Shown here: one piece after another, positions 11,764 to 22,038 of the stretch
Layout: every line of letters starts with the position of its first letter
How positions within the stretch are numbered: the stretch's first letter is position 1
NCBI GenBank assembly: GCA_009667805.1
Contig: RXON01001531.1
Location: forward strand, 1 to 64,000
DNA length: 64,000 nt
From: Leptobrachium leishanense
Taxonomy: Eukaryota; Chordata; Amphibia; Anura; Megophryidae
Direction of reading: 5' to 3'
Program-made: the position numbers and the translations under genes
Notes under the pieces: generated by a model
What the model saw: the letters and a program-made list of their open reading frames with translations, nothing else
Told to the model about the DNA's origin: nothing
Databases searched by the model: none

Positions 11764-11982
11764 GATTGAATGTCACTTGGGGGTTGAATAAAACTGATAA
11801 TGATGTGAGCACAGTAAAGACATTTGTGGTTATTTCATTATAAATGTTATGTTATATTTGTCTGACCTACACGTGCCTCTTTGATTTAATTGTAAGCAAG
11901 ATGACTGAATGATCAAAATCAATGTCAAACTGGCCAAAACACTCAATTTCAGTGGGGTTGAATAATTTTGAACACAACTGTA

Positions 11983-12345
11983 GGCGTCAGTAGCAGTGCA
12001 CCCAAATAATGTGCCTTTCATGGCAGCAAGTGCCTTCACACCATAACCCTTTTGTGGTATTGTGGAAGAGTGCAGGGTTGGACCCTGCGGTCCTATAGTA
12101 AAAATATATGAATCTGGTAAAGGCGCAGTGCACCCAAATATTGTGCTTTTGGTGCCAGACCAGCAAGTGCCATCATATAGTAACCGCTCTGTGGTATTGT
12201 GGAAGAGTACAGGGTTGGACCCTGTGGTCCAATATTAAAATGATATGAATCTGGTACAGGCGTCAGTGCACCCAAATATTGTGCCTTTGGTGGCAGCAAG
12301 TGCCTTCACACCGTAACCCCTTTGTGGTATTGTGGAAGAGTGCAG
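11983..12345. repeat. hAT1 internal minisatellite, about 3 units of 128 bp
   Basis: Head-to-tail copies of the unit also seen at 8050-8165 (GCAGTGCACCCAAATA, GGCAGCAAGTGCC, GTGGTATTGTGGAAGAG). The array lies between the transposase stop and the hAT1 left end, i.e. in its 3' non-coding part. Confidence 0.8.
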
Positions 12346-12382
12346 TGGTGGAGGTTTTGTGAATGCAGAAGAGATCCCCGAT

Positions 12383-15300
12383 CTATTCCGTTACGTCAGC
12401 ATCAGGGGATTGATAGCTGCTTATCCAGGACTGATTCATTTTTATAAATGTCAGCCGGTCTACAGAGTCGGTGGACAGACAAACTCTTTTGTCTGTGACA
12501 AAACCTCCAGCGGCACTGAACGTCCTTTCAGAAAGCACGCTGGATGAAGGGCAACCTAGTAGCTGCATAGCATATTGGCTAAATTCTGGCCAGTGATCCA
12601 ATCTCAACACCCAGTAAGCCAGTGGATCATCTGCTGCAAAGGTATGCAGGTCTGCCCTTGCCCCTAGGTAGTCCTGCACCATACGGTGAAGACGCTGGCA
12701 ATGGGTGCCTACATTTGACGTCCCTGGGCGTCGTGGAGTAAAAATTTTAAAAAGGCATCAGTCAAGCGGCCCCGGCCTTCACCTCTATTCCTCTGATCAT
12801 CCGCAGCCTCAGAAGCACCTGTGCCATCACTTGGTAACCTACCAGTGCCTGGAAAGGTGTTACACAAGTGTCGCTTTAGAGCGTCCTCAAGTTTTTTCAT
12901 CCTGTGCTCTCTCTGTGCGGGCAGGATGAGCTCTGCAACTTTACCCTTGTATCGTGGATCAAGAAGGCTTGCCAACCAGTAATGATCCCTCTCCTTGATA
13001 GCACGAATCCTGGGGTCCTTTACCAGGCTTTGCAGGATAAGGGAGCCCATGCAGCGTAGGTTGGAGGTGGCATTAGCTTCCGAGTCTTCCTGGTCAATGA
13101 GGAGGATGACCCCATCGTGCACTTCCTCCTCCCAGCCACGTACTAGTCCTTGTGTTTCTGGGCACACAAAACCCTCCCTTGAGGAATCCCCACCTTCAAT
13201 GCCCCCACTACTTAAATATTCCTCCTCATCCTCCTCCTGTCTGATCTGAGGAGGACCCGCTGGAATGCTGTCTGCAGAAAGACTGGGGCCTTCAGAGCTA
13301 GGGAAAGCCTCCTCTTCCGGTGCTCTGGCTCTAGAGCCAACATCTATAATTCCCCGCAGTGTGCTCCACAGCAGTAACACTAAAGGAATTGTGTCACTGA
13401 TGCATGCACTGTCCCTGCTCACCATCCTCGTTGCCTCCTCAAATGGTGACAGTACAGTGCATGCATCCTTGATCATCAGCCACTGCGGGGGGGACCAAGT
13501 TGAACTGAACCTGTCCTTGTACCATACTCACACAGGTACTCGTTGATGGCCCTCTGCTGCTTGTGCAGATGCTAATGTCGAATTCCACCTGGTGGGCATG
13601 TCACAGTTTAGTCGGTTTGTGGGAAGGTGGAATTCTCTTAGAATTTCTGCCAGGCGAACACTTGCTGGGAATGACCGTCTGAAGTGGCTGCAGACTTCTC
13701 TGGCCTGGCTGAGAAGCTCTGCCAGCCCTGGGTACCTGGTTAGGAAACGCTGTACCACCAGATTTAGGACGTGTGCTAGGCATGGTACATGCGTCAACTT
13801 ACCCAGGCGTAGGGCGGAGAGAAGGTTGCTGCCATTATCACAGACGACCATTCCCAGCTGAAGCTGGCGTGGTGTTAACCATCTCGGCACCTGCCCCTGC
13901 AGAGCTGATAGAATTTCTGGCCCGGTGTGGCTCCTGTCCCCTAAACAAACCAGCTCAAGCACAGTATGGCATATTTTTGCTTGAGCCATTGCGTAGACCC
14001 TGCCACTTAAACTCGGTTTAACTGCCACTTCGCCAGAGACAGAGAAGGAGGAGGAGGAAGAGGGAGAGGTGTTGGTGGAGCAGACAGACCTCATACAAGC
14101 AGCTTTCTGGAGGTGTGGTGGATGAACAAGCTCCAGCACAGAGCCCCGTCTTGGATCCCTCCCAGCTGCAATCAGAGTTACCCAGTGTGCCGTGAAGGAA
14201 ATGTAACGGCCCATTTCATGCTTGCTGGACCACGTGTCTAAAGTCACATGCACCTTGCTGCTGACTGCCTTTCCCAATGACTCTATAACATTGTCTTCCA
14301 CGTGCTGGTATAATGCTGGAATGGCCTTCTGTGAAAAGTAATGGCGATTTGGAACATGCCTGTCACGGTCCGAACCACCAGACCCTCTGGCGCCCTCTTT
14401 TGTTCTCCTTTTGCCCTGTTTTGCATTGATATGCAGGTTCTAGGACTTTTTCCTCCATACGCTTCTTGAACTATAATTTGCATAATGGACATGGAACCAC
14501 ACCTGCCGTTCATCTCCCTAACTGATCCTGCATATGAGGAAGCTACACCCCTGATCCCACGCTTCCTCATTGAAGTTCCTAGCTTAGCTAGTGCAGACCT
14601 GCCTTCCACAGATCCTTGCCTGGAACCCCTCCTGCTCTTGATCCATAGACCTTCCTGTACACCCTCTGCTATTTCTGTACATTCTCTACCGGTATCCTCC
14701 ATTGCCCCCTGTACCCTCTGCTTTCCATTATTGATATACCCGTGTACCAGATCTCTGCTAATTCTTAACCACTCTATTGCCTATTCCTATTTTGTACCTG
14801 CGCCTGATTTATATATTCTATATCCATTGTTTATTTTCCTGGTCTGTTATCAGTTTATTTGTATTCACAAAATTGTGTATTCACAAATAAACCCTGTTAC
14901 CCTGTATCCTGCCTTCTGATGCGTTTACTGCACCTTGGGCTCACACCCACATTTCTGCACATCTGCTAGGCCAGGCTCGTGACAATGCCACTGTGGTACA
15001 GCACATTCAGCAAATTCACGGAAGGAAACAGAGTCCACCAGCTGGAAAGGCAGCAGCTGTAATGCAAGTAATTTTGCTAAGCTGGCATTTAGACGCTGTG
15101 CTTGGGGATGGTTGGGACTATATTTTTTCTTACGCTGCAGCAGCTGGGGCAACGTAATCTGACTGCGTAAATATTCAGCTGATGGGATGCTGTCACATTG
15201 TGAGGAAGGACCTGGTACATCCATTACTGTAGCATCATCCCTGTCAGTGGAGGTTGGAGTCAATGACATGGCAGGACATATAGTGAGGGTAGAGACAGGT

Positions 15301-16211
15301 GAGGAGGACCTACGCAAAGTTTTGCGCCAAGGGGATGTGTGGCAGGTGGTCATATGTCGCCTCAAGCACGTGGTACCCAAGTGTCCGGTGTCTTTCCCAT
15401 GCTTGAGCCTCATCTGACATAGATTACAAATAGCAATGGTGGGGTCTGCTGCACATTTCTTAAAGAACTCCCAGACAGCAGAGTTCCTCGTTGTGTGCTT
15501 TGAGACAACAGCGCTCTGCACCTCAGCAGCTCTGACATCTGATGCCTTGGACTGGCTAGTGCTACGGTTGGTCATGGAGGACGTGGTGCCTCGTGTTTGT
15601 TGTGCCTCCTCCTCCTCACTTTACTCCTCTGTTCGATCAGGCACCCAGGTGGAGTCAGTGACCTCATCATCATTGTCATCACCCCCTATCTCCTCATCAC
15701 TGGAGCCAACTTGGCAGTATACTGCAGCTGCTGGGGCAACATAAGTGCCAGTTATTTGTGTGTCACTGGCACCCCCTTTCTCTAGGTTCATTATACTCCC
15801 TTCCTCAACCTCAGAGATTGAATCAGAGCACTGTAGTTGCTGCGCATCCTCAAGCAGCATGTCACTCTCATTGTAGTCAAACAACAGCTGACTCCTCCGT
15901 GTGTGATTGTGAGGCTACAGTAGGAGTAGCTGTGGACATGGAGGCTGCATTAGATGCTTTGGCAGCTGAGGTGGACTGTAAAGCACTACAAGCCTGGCTG
16001 GCAGAGGATGAGGATGGCCTGGTTAGCCAATCCACCAAATCCGCTGTATGTTGCTGCTGTTTAAGACGAGAGTTAGAAAGGACAAGTGTGCCCCTGCAGG
16101 GGATGCATCACGTCCACGATGACCAGAGGCACAGCCTCCCGACACAGTGGCTGCTTGACCTCTTATCTGTGCCTGTGATTGTCTGCCTGTCCTTTTTGGT
16201 CTTTCTGACAT
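12383..16211 (-). pseudogene. hAT1 transposase (BED-finger type), broken
   Basis: Reading 16211 downward, the first Met opens MSERPKRTGRQ, followed by a low-complexity Gln/Ser/Ala and acidic region. A BED zinc finger comes next (ICNLCQMRLKH with a paired CLRRHMTTCH, about 15410-15490). The core follows, with VTLDTWSSKHEMGRYI, VCDNGSNL and CLAHVLNL motifs, then YWLASLLDPRYKGK and the hATC dimerisation end (SSSVLSERTFSAAG near 12540). Frame breaks are visible near 16070, 15890, 13565 and 12710. The solo LTR at 14361-14984 interrupts it in a region that is in frame on both sides. Normal role: cut-and-paste transposase in the nucleus. This copy is inactive. Confidence 0.85.
14361..14984. mobile_element. 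Solo LTR in the hAT1 transposase, ATGCC duplication
   Basis: A 624-bp sequence beginning TGTCACGGTCCG and ending GGCTCGTGACA, flanked by perfect 5-bp duplications ATGCC (14356-14360, 14985-14989). Ends and length fit a gypsy-type LTR. The internal region has presumably been lost by LTR-LTR recombination. Short plus-strand open frames in it are not protein-like. Confidence 0.88.
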
Positions 16212-16429
16212 GGTGAGTGATATATAGATTAAAGATATACAGAACTCTGATTCAACTCTGTTATAAAAATTGGAGATATGCTGCAGAACTCTGATTCAAC
16301 TCTGGTATAAAGATTAAAGATTTCCAGAACTCTGGTAAAACTCAGTGAGACACCCTGATAGCTGGCAGCCAGTGACAAGACACAGATTACAATTCCCAGA
16401 AACCTCCTATAAATCAGTGAGACCCCCTG

Positions 16430-16975
16430 ATGGATGGCAGAGACAAGACACAGATTATAGCAATTCCCAAATATTTTGTAGAAATTACTGACCCCAAAAA
16501 TACTTGGTGTCAGTGAGAACACACAGATTGGAACAATTCCAAATATTTTGTAGAAATTACTGATTTCCCAAAATACTGGGTGGCAGTGAGAACACCGATT
16601 AGAACAATTCCCAGATATTTTGTAGAAATGAGACCCCCCACAATTGCTGGTGGCAGTGAGAACACAAAGATTACAACAATTCCCAGATATTTTGTAGAAA
16701 TGACTGACCCCCAAAATACTTGGTGTCAGTGAGAACACACGGATTAGAACAATTCCCAAATATTTTGTAGAAATTACTGACCCCCCAAAATACTTGGTGT
16801 CAGTGAGAACACATGGATTATAACAATTCCCAAATATTTTGTAGAAATTACTGACCCCCAAAATAGTTGCTGGGAGTGAGAACACACAGATTAGAACAAT
16901 TCCCAGATATTTTGTAGAAATGAGACCCCCCCAGTAGCTGGTGGCAGATTGGTAGTGAGAACACACACTAACACA
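16430..16975. repeat. hAT1 74-bp minisatellite, about 7 copies
   Basis: Tandem unit with ATTCCCAAATATTTTGTAGA, then ATTACTGACCCCC and GGTGTCAGTGAGAACACA. It lies upstream of the minus-strand transposase start, in its 5' sub-terminal region, and opens a spurious 254-codon minus frame. Confidence 0.85.
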
Positions 16976-17308
16976 AGAACAATCTCCCCTCAAACACGTG
17001 CTGAAGCGCTGTGTGAAGCCTTAGTGTGCTGCGGGATTTAGCTCTGTGAGCCCATGTTGGGCAAAATTTGCCCAATCAGGACTCTGAGCCATGATTGGCA
17101 TAGTCTTGAACCTGTCTTGCACCTGTCCTGTAGTCAGGTGCAAGGCTGTAGCCAATTACAAACTTCAGGCCAGTGGAAAAGTGCATTGTGGTCCATTGTG
17201 GTGCATTGTGGGCGAACATGCAGCGAACACACGGAAATGTTCGTAGTTCGCGAACAGGCGATGTTCAAATCGAACTCTGAACCGATCGAACCGAACAGCT
17301 CATCCCTA
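16976..17308. promoter_or_regulatory. hAT1 right sub-terminal region
   Basis: It holds clustered GTTCG/CGAAC motifs and direct repeats such as GTGGTCCATTGTGGTGCATT near 17188. Sub-terminal motif clusters are usual transposase-binding zones in hAT elements; that function is inferred here. Confidence 0.45.
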
Positions 17309-18482
17309 ATAGTAATCCAATACAAATCTTGCATGTATTGCTAATAGAGGGGATGTGGGTCCCCAATAATACACAATTTATTGCGGGTGTAAATAATCAA
17401 ACCCATAAATACACATGCTAAAAAACAGATAAATTGAAGTATATTGTATTTGGAGAGCATATAACACACAGCGTGTAATGATAGGTGGAGACGCTTAGAA
17501 ACCAAAATAATGGTGCTGAAGTTCATACAAAGCAGAAATGGTTTAAAAAAAAACTAAAAAAACTGCTCATGTGCCTATATCAATCAAAAGCCAACAATAT
17601 TAGCTATCCCCCTACTGCAAGGTCATTATAATTGCATATGTGTCAGATGAACGTGGCATACACACGCCATCCAGTAATTACACCATATGACCATATATAG
17701 GAGAGGGAACCATAGGAAAAAAATTAAATTTTCAACACCAATTGATGGTACCACACCAAATATACCAACAAATCTCCTATTGGGCTCAGCATCTGGGGCT
17801 GGTAAGAGCACTCAACCTCATCACTGGTGGATCGATTAACATGGTCTGCACCAGGTAGTGGTACAGACTGAATGCTCTCCCACCAGCGAACACTTTTTAT
17901 CCCCTTGAGGTACCACCAGGGATTTAGACCACTCCCTTATTAAACGGTAAGCAGAAGAGGAGGTAAAATGCTTTATTTTTAATTAGTTTATTGAAATGGC
18001 TAGTTGAGGGAAGGGAGCCCCTACCATTGGTTTAGTAAGGGGCTCTAGGATTTCTGATGGCATCCGTGATACTCGGTCTTGGTAGTGTAACTTGGTAAAG
18101 TTATAAGTGGTCCTTATACAAATAAGGCAAGTAAATAATACGTCTATTTTACATATTCTGCAAAACCGTTTTGGTTTCTTTACTGGCGTATAGTCATTTA
18201 ACATTGATGTAATGAAAATCTCCATCAATAAGCCATCACAGAGAAAACAAATATATTGAGGTCTGATGACTGCACTTTGCTGACATTTCAATAGTGCATT
18301 TATTCTATTTTATGAAAATATCCAAACACAAATATGAGAAGTTTGCAATAAACATTTTTTGACATACTGGAAATTGAAAGTATAATTTGGAAAACAAAAC
18401 ATTAATTTCTAAATTTCCATCTATTTAATAAATCCTACATTTTCTTAATAATTTTTAAACTGCACACAATAACTTCAGTAAT
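17309..18482. other. Unassigned repeat-like DNA
   Basis: The stretch 17626-17960 has a conserved-looking, G+C-richer block on the minus strand (the complement of CTCCCACCAGCGAACACTTT), of the kind seen in interspersed repeats. I cannot name it. It and 7465-7598 were probably contiguous before hAT1 inserted. No gene recognised. Confidence 0.35.
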
Positions 18483-18821
18483 TTAAGCTTGAGATACACT
18501 GAGCGCGTAGCGGCGCACAGCGTAGCGAAGCAAAGAGAAGCAAACATTTTGCAGGCTTGACTTCACTCCGCTCCTCCTTGCAGCCAGTCTACACTGCATT
18601 ACGTTTGTTTCTTTCTGTACTGGACATGAATCCAATACTCTGCAGATCAAACGAGAGAAATGTTTCTCATCAAATGAAGCAAAACCCATTTCATAGAAAA
18701 AAACAAGTTTATTGCCAATTTAATCCGAATAGTATAATAAATTTTTTTGGAAAGAAAAGGTAACCCTAATCATATAGCACCCCCCGTGTCTGTCTGTGTG
18801 GGTGCGTGTATATATATATAG

Positions 18822-19062
18822 TGTTTTTATTATTGCAGAAGCCACTTGCACATCACAGCAATTCAGCTCCTTTGCCACATTCCCCATATGCAGCTAGGAA
18901 TTCTGGGTAGAATATGCAAATTACATCTGTCTCACTTTTATGCATCCTGGGTCTGTTATTACACAGAACCCTAAAATCAATGCTATGCCACACTGTGGCT
19001 TTCTAGCAGCGATAAGGTTTATGCAACTGGTCAGAGCCACTCCTAGGACAGCGCTGTTTGGG
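18822..19062. repeat. Octamer-containing repeat, left fragment
   Basis: TTATTATTGCAGAAGCCACT through an ATGCAAAT-type octamer near 18914 to the hAT2 junction. It is a second copy of the sequence at 25538-25740. With 25406-25926 it forms one repeat array that hAT2 split. Confidence 0.7.
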
Positions 19063-19159
19063 GGTTTGTTTAGGGACCTGCGAATATTCGAAATTCGATT
19101 CGAAATCGAATCGCTGGTCTTATTCGATTCGGATTCGATTTTGAGGCATGATTCGAAAA

Positions 19160-19430
19160 TTTATCGAATCTCTCCGATCGCACGCAGAGCGCGCCTTCCA
19201 GACGTGCAGCACATGGCTGCACGTGGCTGGGAAGGAACGGCACGCTCTTAGGCGCCGCCCACCTCAAGTTCCCTTCACAGTGGAGGCTGCGGTGGACTGG
19301 AAGGCAGCTGCGGTTGGAGGGAGCTCCTGCAGTGAACAAACTACAGTCTCTGGACGTGATCCGTGATCGGAGAAGGAGAGAGAGAGCTGCAAGGCAAGCA
19401 GGCTGAGTCTGTTCTCTGTTGGTGGTGAGT
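19160..19430 (+). promoter_or_regulatory. Putative hAT2 promoter and 5' exon
   Basis: A G+C-rich block with several CG dinucleotides, ending in a good donor GTGAGT at 19425-19430. A second candidate small exon lies near 21400-21495, before another GTGAGT. An acceptor TTTTGCAG ends at about 21569, and the coding exon's acceptor TTTTTGTAG ends at 22030. The spliced 5' UTR is inferred from these signals. Confidence 0.4.
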
Positions 19431-19550
19431 AGTGGTAAAAATAAGTATAAATTTCCCTGGCCTGTGAATGTGAAAATGGTGTCACACGTAGCCAGAAGAT
19501 GGCCGTCGGGGGGGGGGGGGGCATCCATTCCAGGGGGTCATTCACTGCTG

Positions 19551-20990
19551 TCTGCTGCTCTGTGGGAGATAATTATGGGGGTCACTCATTGCTGTCTGCT
19601 GCTCCGTGAGATAATTATGGGGGTCACTCACTGCTGTCTGATGCTGTTTGGGAGATAATTATGGGGTCACTCATTGCTGTCTGCTGCTCTGTGTGGGAGA
19701 TAATTATGGGGGTCACTCATTGCTGTCTGCTGCTCTGTGAGATAATTATGGGGGTCACTCACTGCTGTCTGATGCTGTTTGGGAGATAATTATGGGGTCA
19801 CTCATTGCTGTCTGCTGCTCTGTGTGGGAGATAATATGGGGGTCACTCATTGCTGTCTGCTGCTCTGTGAGATAATTATGGGGGTCACTCATTGCTGTCT
19901 GCTGCTCTGTGTGGGAGATAATTATGGGGGTCACTCATTGCTGTCTGCTGCTCTGTGAGATAATTATGGGGTCACTCACTGCTGTCTGCTGCTCTGTTTG
20001 GGAGATAATTATGGGGGTCAATCACTGCTGTCTGCTGCTCTGTGTGGGAGATAATTATGGGGGTCACTCATTGCTGTCTGCTGCTCTGTGAGATAATTAT
20101 GGGGGTCACTCATTGCTGTCTGCTGCTCTGTGTGGGAGATAATTATGGGGTCACTCATTGCTGTCTGCTGCTCTGTGAGATAATTATGGGGGTCACTCAC
20201 TGCTGTCTGCTGCTCTGTTTGGGAGATAATTATGGGGGTCAATCACTGCTGTCTGCTGCTCTGTGTGGGAGATAATTATGGGGGTCACTCATTGCTGTCT
20301 GCTGCTCTGTGAGATAATTATGGGGTCACTCACTGCTGTCTGATGCTGTTTGGGAGATAATTATGGGGTCACTCATTGCTGTCTGCTGCTCTGTGTGGGA
20401 GATAAATATGGGGGTCACTCATTGCTGTCTGCTGCTCTGTGAGATAATTATGGGGGTCACTCATTGCTGTCTGCTGCTCTGTGTGGGAGATAATTATGGG
20501 GTCACTCATTGCTGTCTGCTGCTCTGTGAGATAATTATGGGGGTCACTCACTGCTGTCTGCTGCTCTGTTGGGAGATAATTATGGGGGTCAATCACTGCT
20601 GTCTGCTGCTCTGTGTGGGAGATAATTATGGGGGTCACTCATTGCTGTCTGCTGCTCTGTGAGATAATTATGGGGGTCACTCATTGCTGTCTGCTGCTCT
20701 GTGTGGGAGATAATTATGGGGGTCACTCATTGCTGTCTGCTGCTCTGTGAGATAATTATGGGGGTCACTCACTGCTGTCTGCTGCTCTGTTGGGAGATAA
20801 TTATGGGGGTCAATCACTGCTGTCTGCTGCTCTGTGTGGGAGATAATTATGGGGGTCACTCATTGCTGTCTGCTGCTCTGTGAGATAATTATGGGGGTCA
20901 CTCACTGCTGTCTGCTGCTCTGTGTGGGAGATAAGTATGGGGGTCAATCACTGCTGTCTGCTGCTCTGTGTGGGAGATAATTAATTATAG
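19551..20990. repeat. hAT2 minisatellite, about 30 copies of 42-47 bp
   Basis: The unit is GAGATAATTATGGGGGTCAC, then TCATTGCTGTCTGCTGCTCTG. Variants ending GTGTGGGA and GTGA often alternate, giving a higher-order pattern. Shorter degenerate units (GGGGGCTGCTCTATGGGAGA) continue to about 21115. Open frames on both strands are artefacts of the array. Confidence 0.92.
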
Positions 20991-21119
20991 GGGGCTGCTC
21001 TATTGGAGATAATTAATTATAGGGGGCTGCTCTATGGGAGATAATTAATTATAGGGGGCTGCTCTATGGGAGATAATTAATTATAGGGGGGGCTGCCGCT
21101 GCTCTGTGTGGGGAGATAA

Positions 21120-22030
21120 TTAATTTGAAGTGAAACATAGTGAAAGGAACACTGTCTTGAATCACACAGATATACAAGCTCCAAAAATATAACACCTCCT
21201 TATTTCCCATTAATAAAACCACATTTTTTTGTAATCAATTTAATTATTTTTTTTGTAGACCAATCTGATAAAAAAAAAACCAAAGTCATTCATCTTCAGC
21301 AAGACTGACCTGTGAGAGTGACGTCTCTCTCACACTGTCACACACGGTTCACAGAGGAGGCTGAGGTGAGGTCGGGACTCGGGAGTCGACTAGACGACAG
21401 GCGCAGTCGGTCCGTGCGAAGAGGACGACGGTGACGTGTTCGTAGGACAGAGGAGCAATTGGCAGGCTGACGCCTGAGCCAAGTTGGGATGGTGATTGGT
21501 GAGTATATATAATATTTAATTATCAGTATCCCTGTCACCGCCACGTTTATATTGTGCGTCTTTTGCAGGAAGCCAGGTGATGGAATCAATGGATCTAGTC
21601 ATTGATTCATTCATAGTCACCAGAAGATGAGAATGGCTGTGCGGACTGGAGGGTGGGGGTGGGCCAGGGGCTTAAAAGTAATTCTGCAATATGTAACTAG
21701 TATGACTATGATGAACTTACTACTAGTATGATTAATTTATATGTTATTATTATACTGCAACAAGAGAAATTAATTATATGGGGGCCTGCTCTGTGTGGGA
21801 AATAATAAATTATATGGGGGCCTGCTCTGTGTGGGAAATAATAAATTATATGGGGGCCTGCTGGCTGCTCTGTGAGACTTGGGAGATAAATTATATGTGA
21901 AATGAATGTGAAGAATGTTGAAAGGAACATGCACAGATATACAAGCTCCAACTTAGAATATACCCCTTTATTTTCCCATTAATTAAGCCAACTTTTTTTT
22001 AAAATACAAATTTTTTATTTATTTTTGTAG
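21120..22030. repeat. Duplicated intron-acceptor segment in hAT2
   Basis: The sequences at about 21130-21262 and 21890-22032 match in order: GTGAAAGGAACA, AGATATACAAGCTCCAA, TATTTCCCATTAAT, a T-rich tract, TTTTTGTAGAC, AATC. Each copy therefore ends in a splice acceptor. Only the second is followed by the transposase start codon. Between them lies another short repeat with TATATGGGGGCCTGCTCTGT. Confidence 0.7.
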
Positions 22031-22038
22031 ACAAATCA

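Larger units (their letters stand above)
8186..11980 (+). mobile_element. Tc1/mariner element with TA duplication
   Basis: Terminal inverted repeats start CAGTTGTGTTCAAAATTATT (8186) and end with its complement at 11980, flanked by TA (8184-8185, 11981-11982) as expected for Tc1/mariner. The span of 3,795 bp is too long for the family because a 2.2-kb LTR-like sequence (8301-10523) is inserted. Without it and its duplication, about 1.57 kb remains, a normal Tc1 length. The transposase relic is at 10776-11763. Confidence 0.9.
7599..17308 (-). mobile_element. hAT1: large decayed hAT element with nested insertions
   Basis: The right end reads inward TAGGGATGAGCTGTTCGG, and the left end reads TAGTACCTCCGAGTTCGG. 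Both continue into alternating GTTCG/CGAAC sub-terminal motifs (7611-7700 and 17205-17295). Between them lies a minus-strand BED-finger hAT transposase (12383-16211). No clear 8-bp duplication was found, so the outer limits are approximate. Removing the nested Tc1 and the solo LTR leaves roughly 5.3 kb. Three separate events broke it: the Tc1 insertion, the solo LTR, and several frameshifts. Confidence 0.75.

Noticed and set aside
14485..14919. Plus-strand open frame of 144 codons
   Set aside because: It lies entirely within the solo LTR and has no protein-like motifs.
16229..16993. Minus-strand open frame of 254 codons
   Set aside because: It runs through the 74-bp minisatellite of hAT1, and the repeats in it follow the DNA period.
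19909..20883. Several open frames of 60-99 codons on both strands
   Set aside because: They are read-through of the hAT2 minisatellite; the same peptide repeats in every unit and both strands are open.
19551..20990. CRISPR-like regular repeats
   Set aside because: The units are contiguous without unique spacers, in a eukaryotic transposon.
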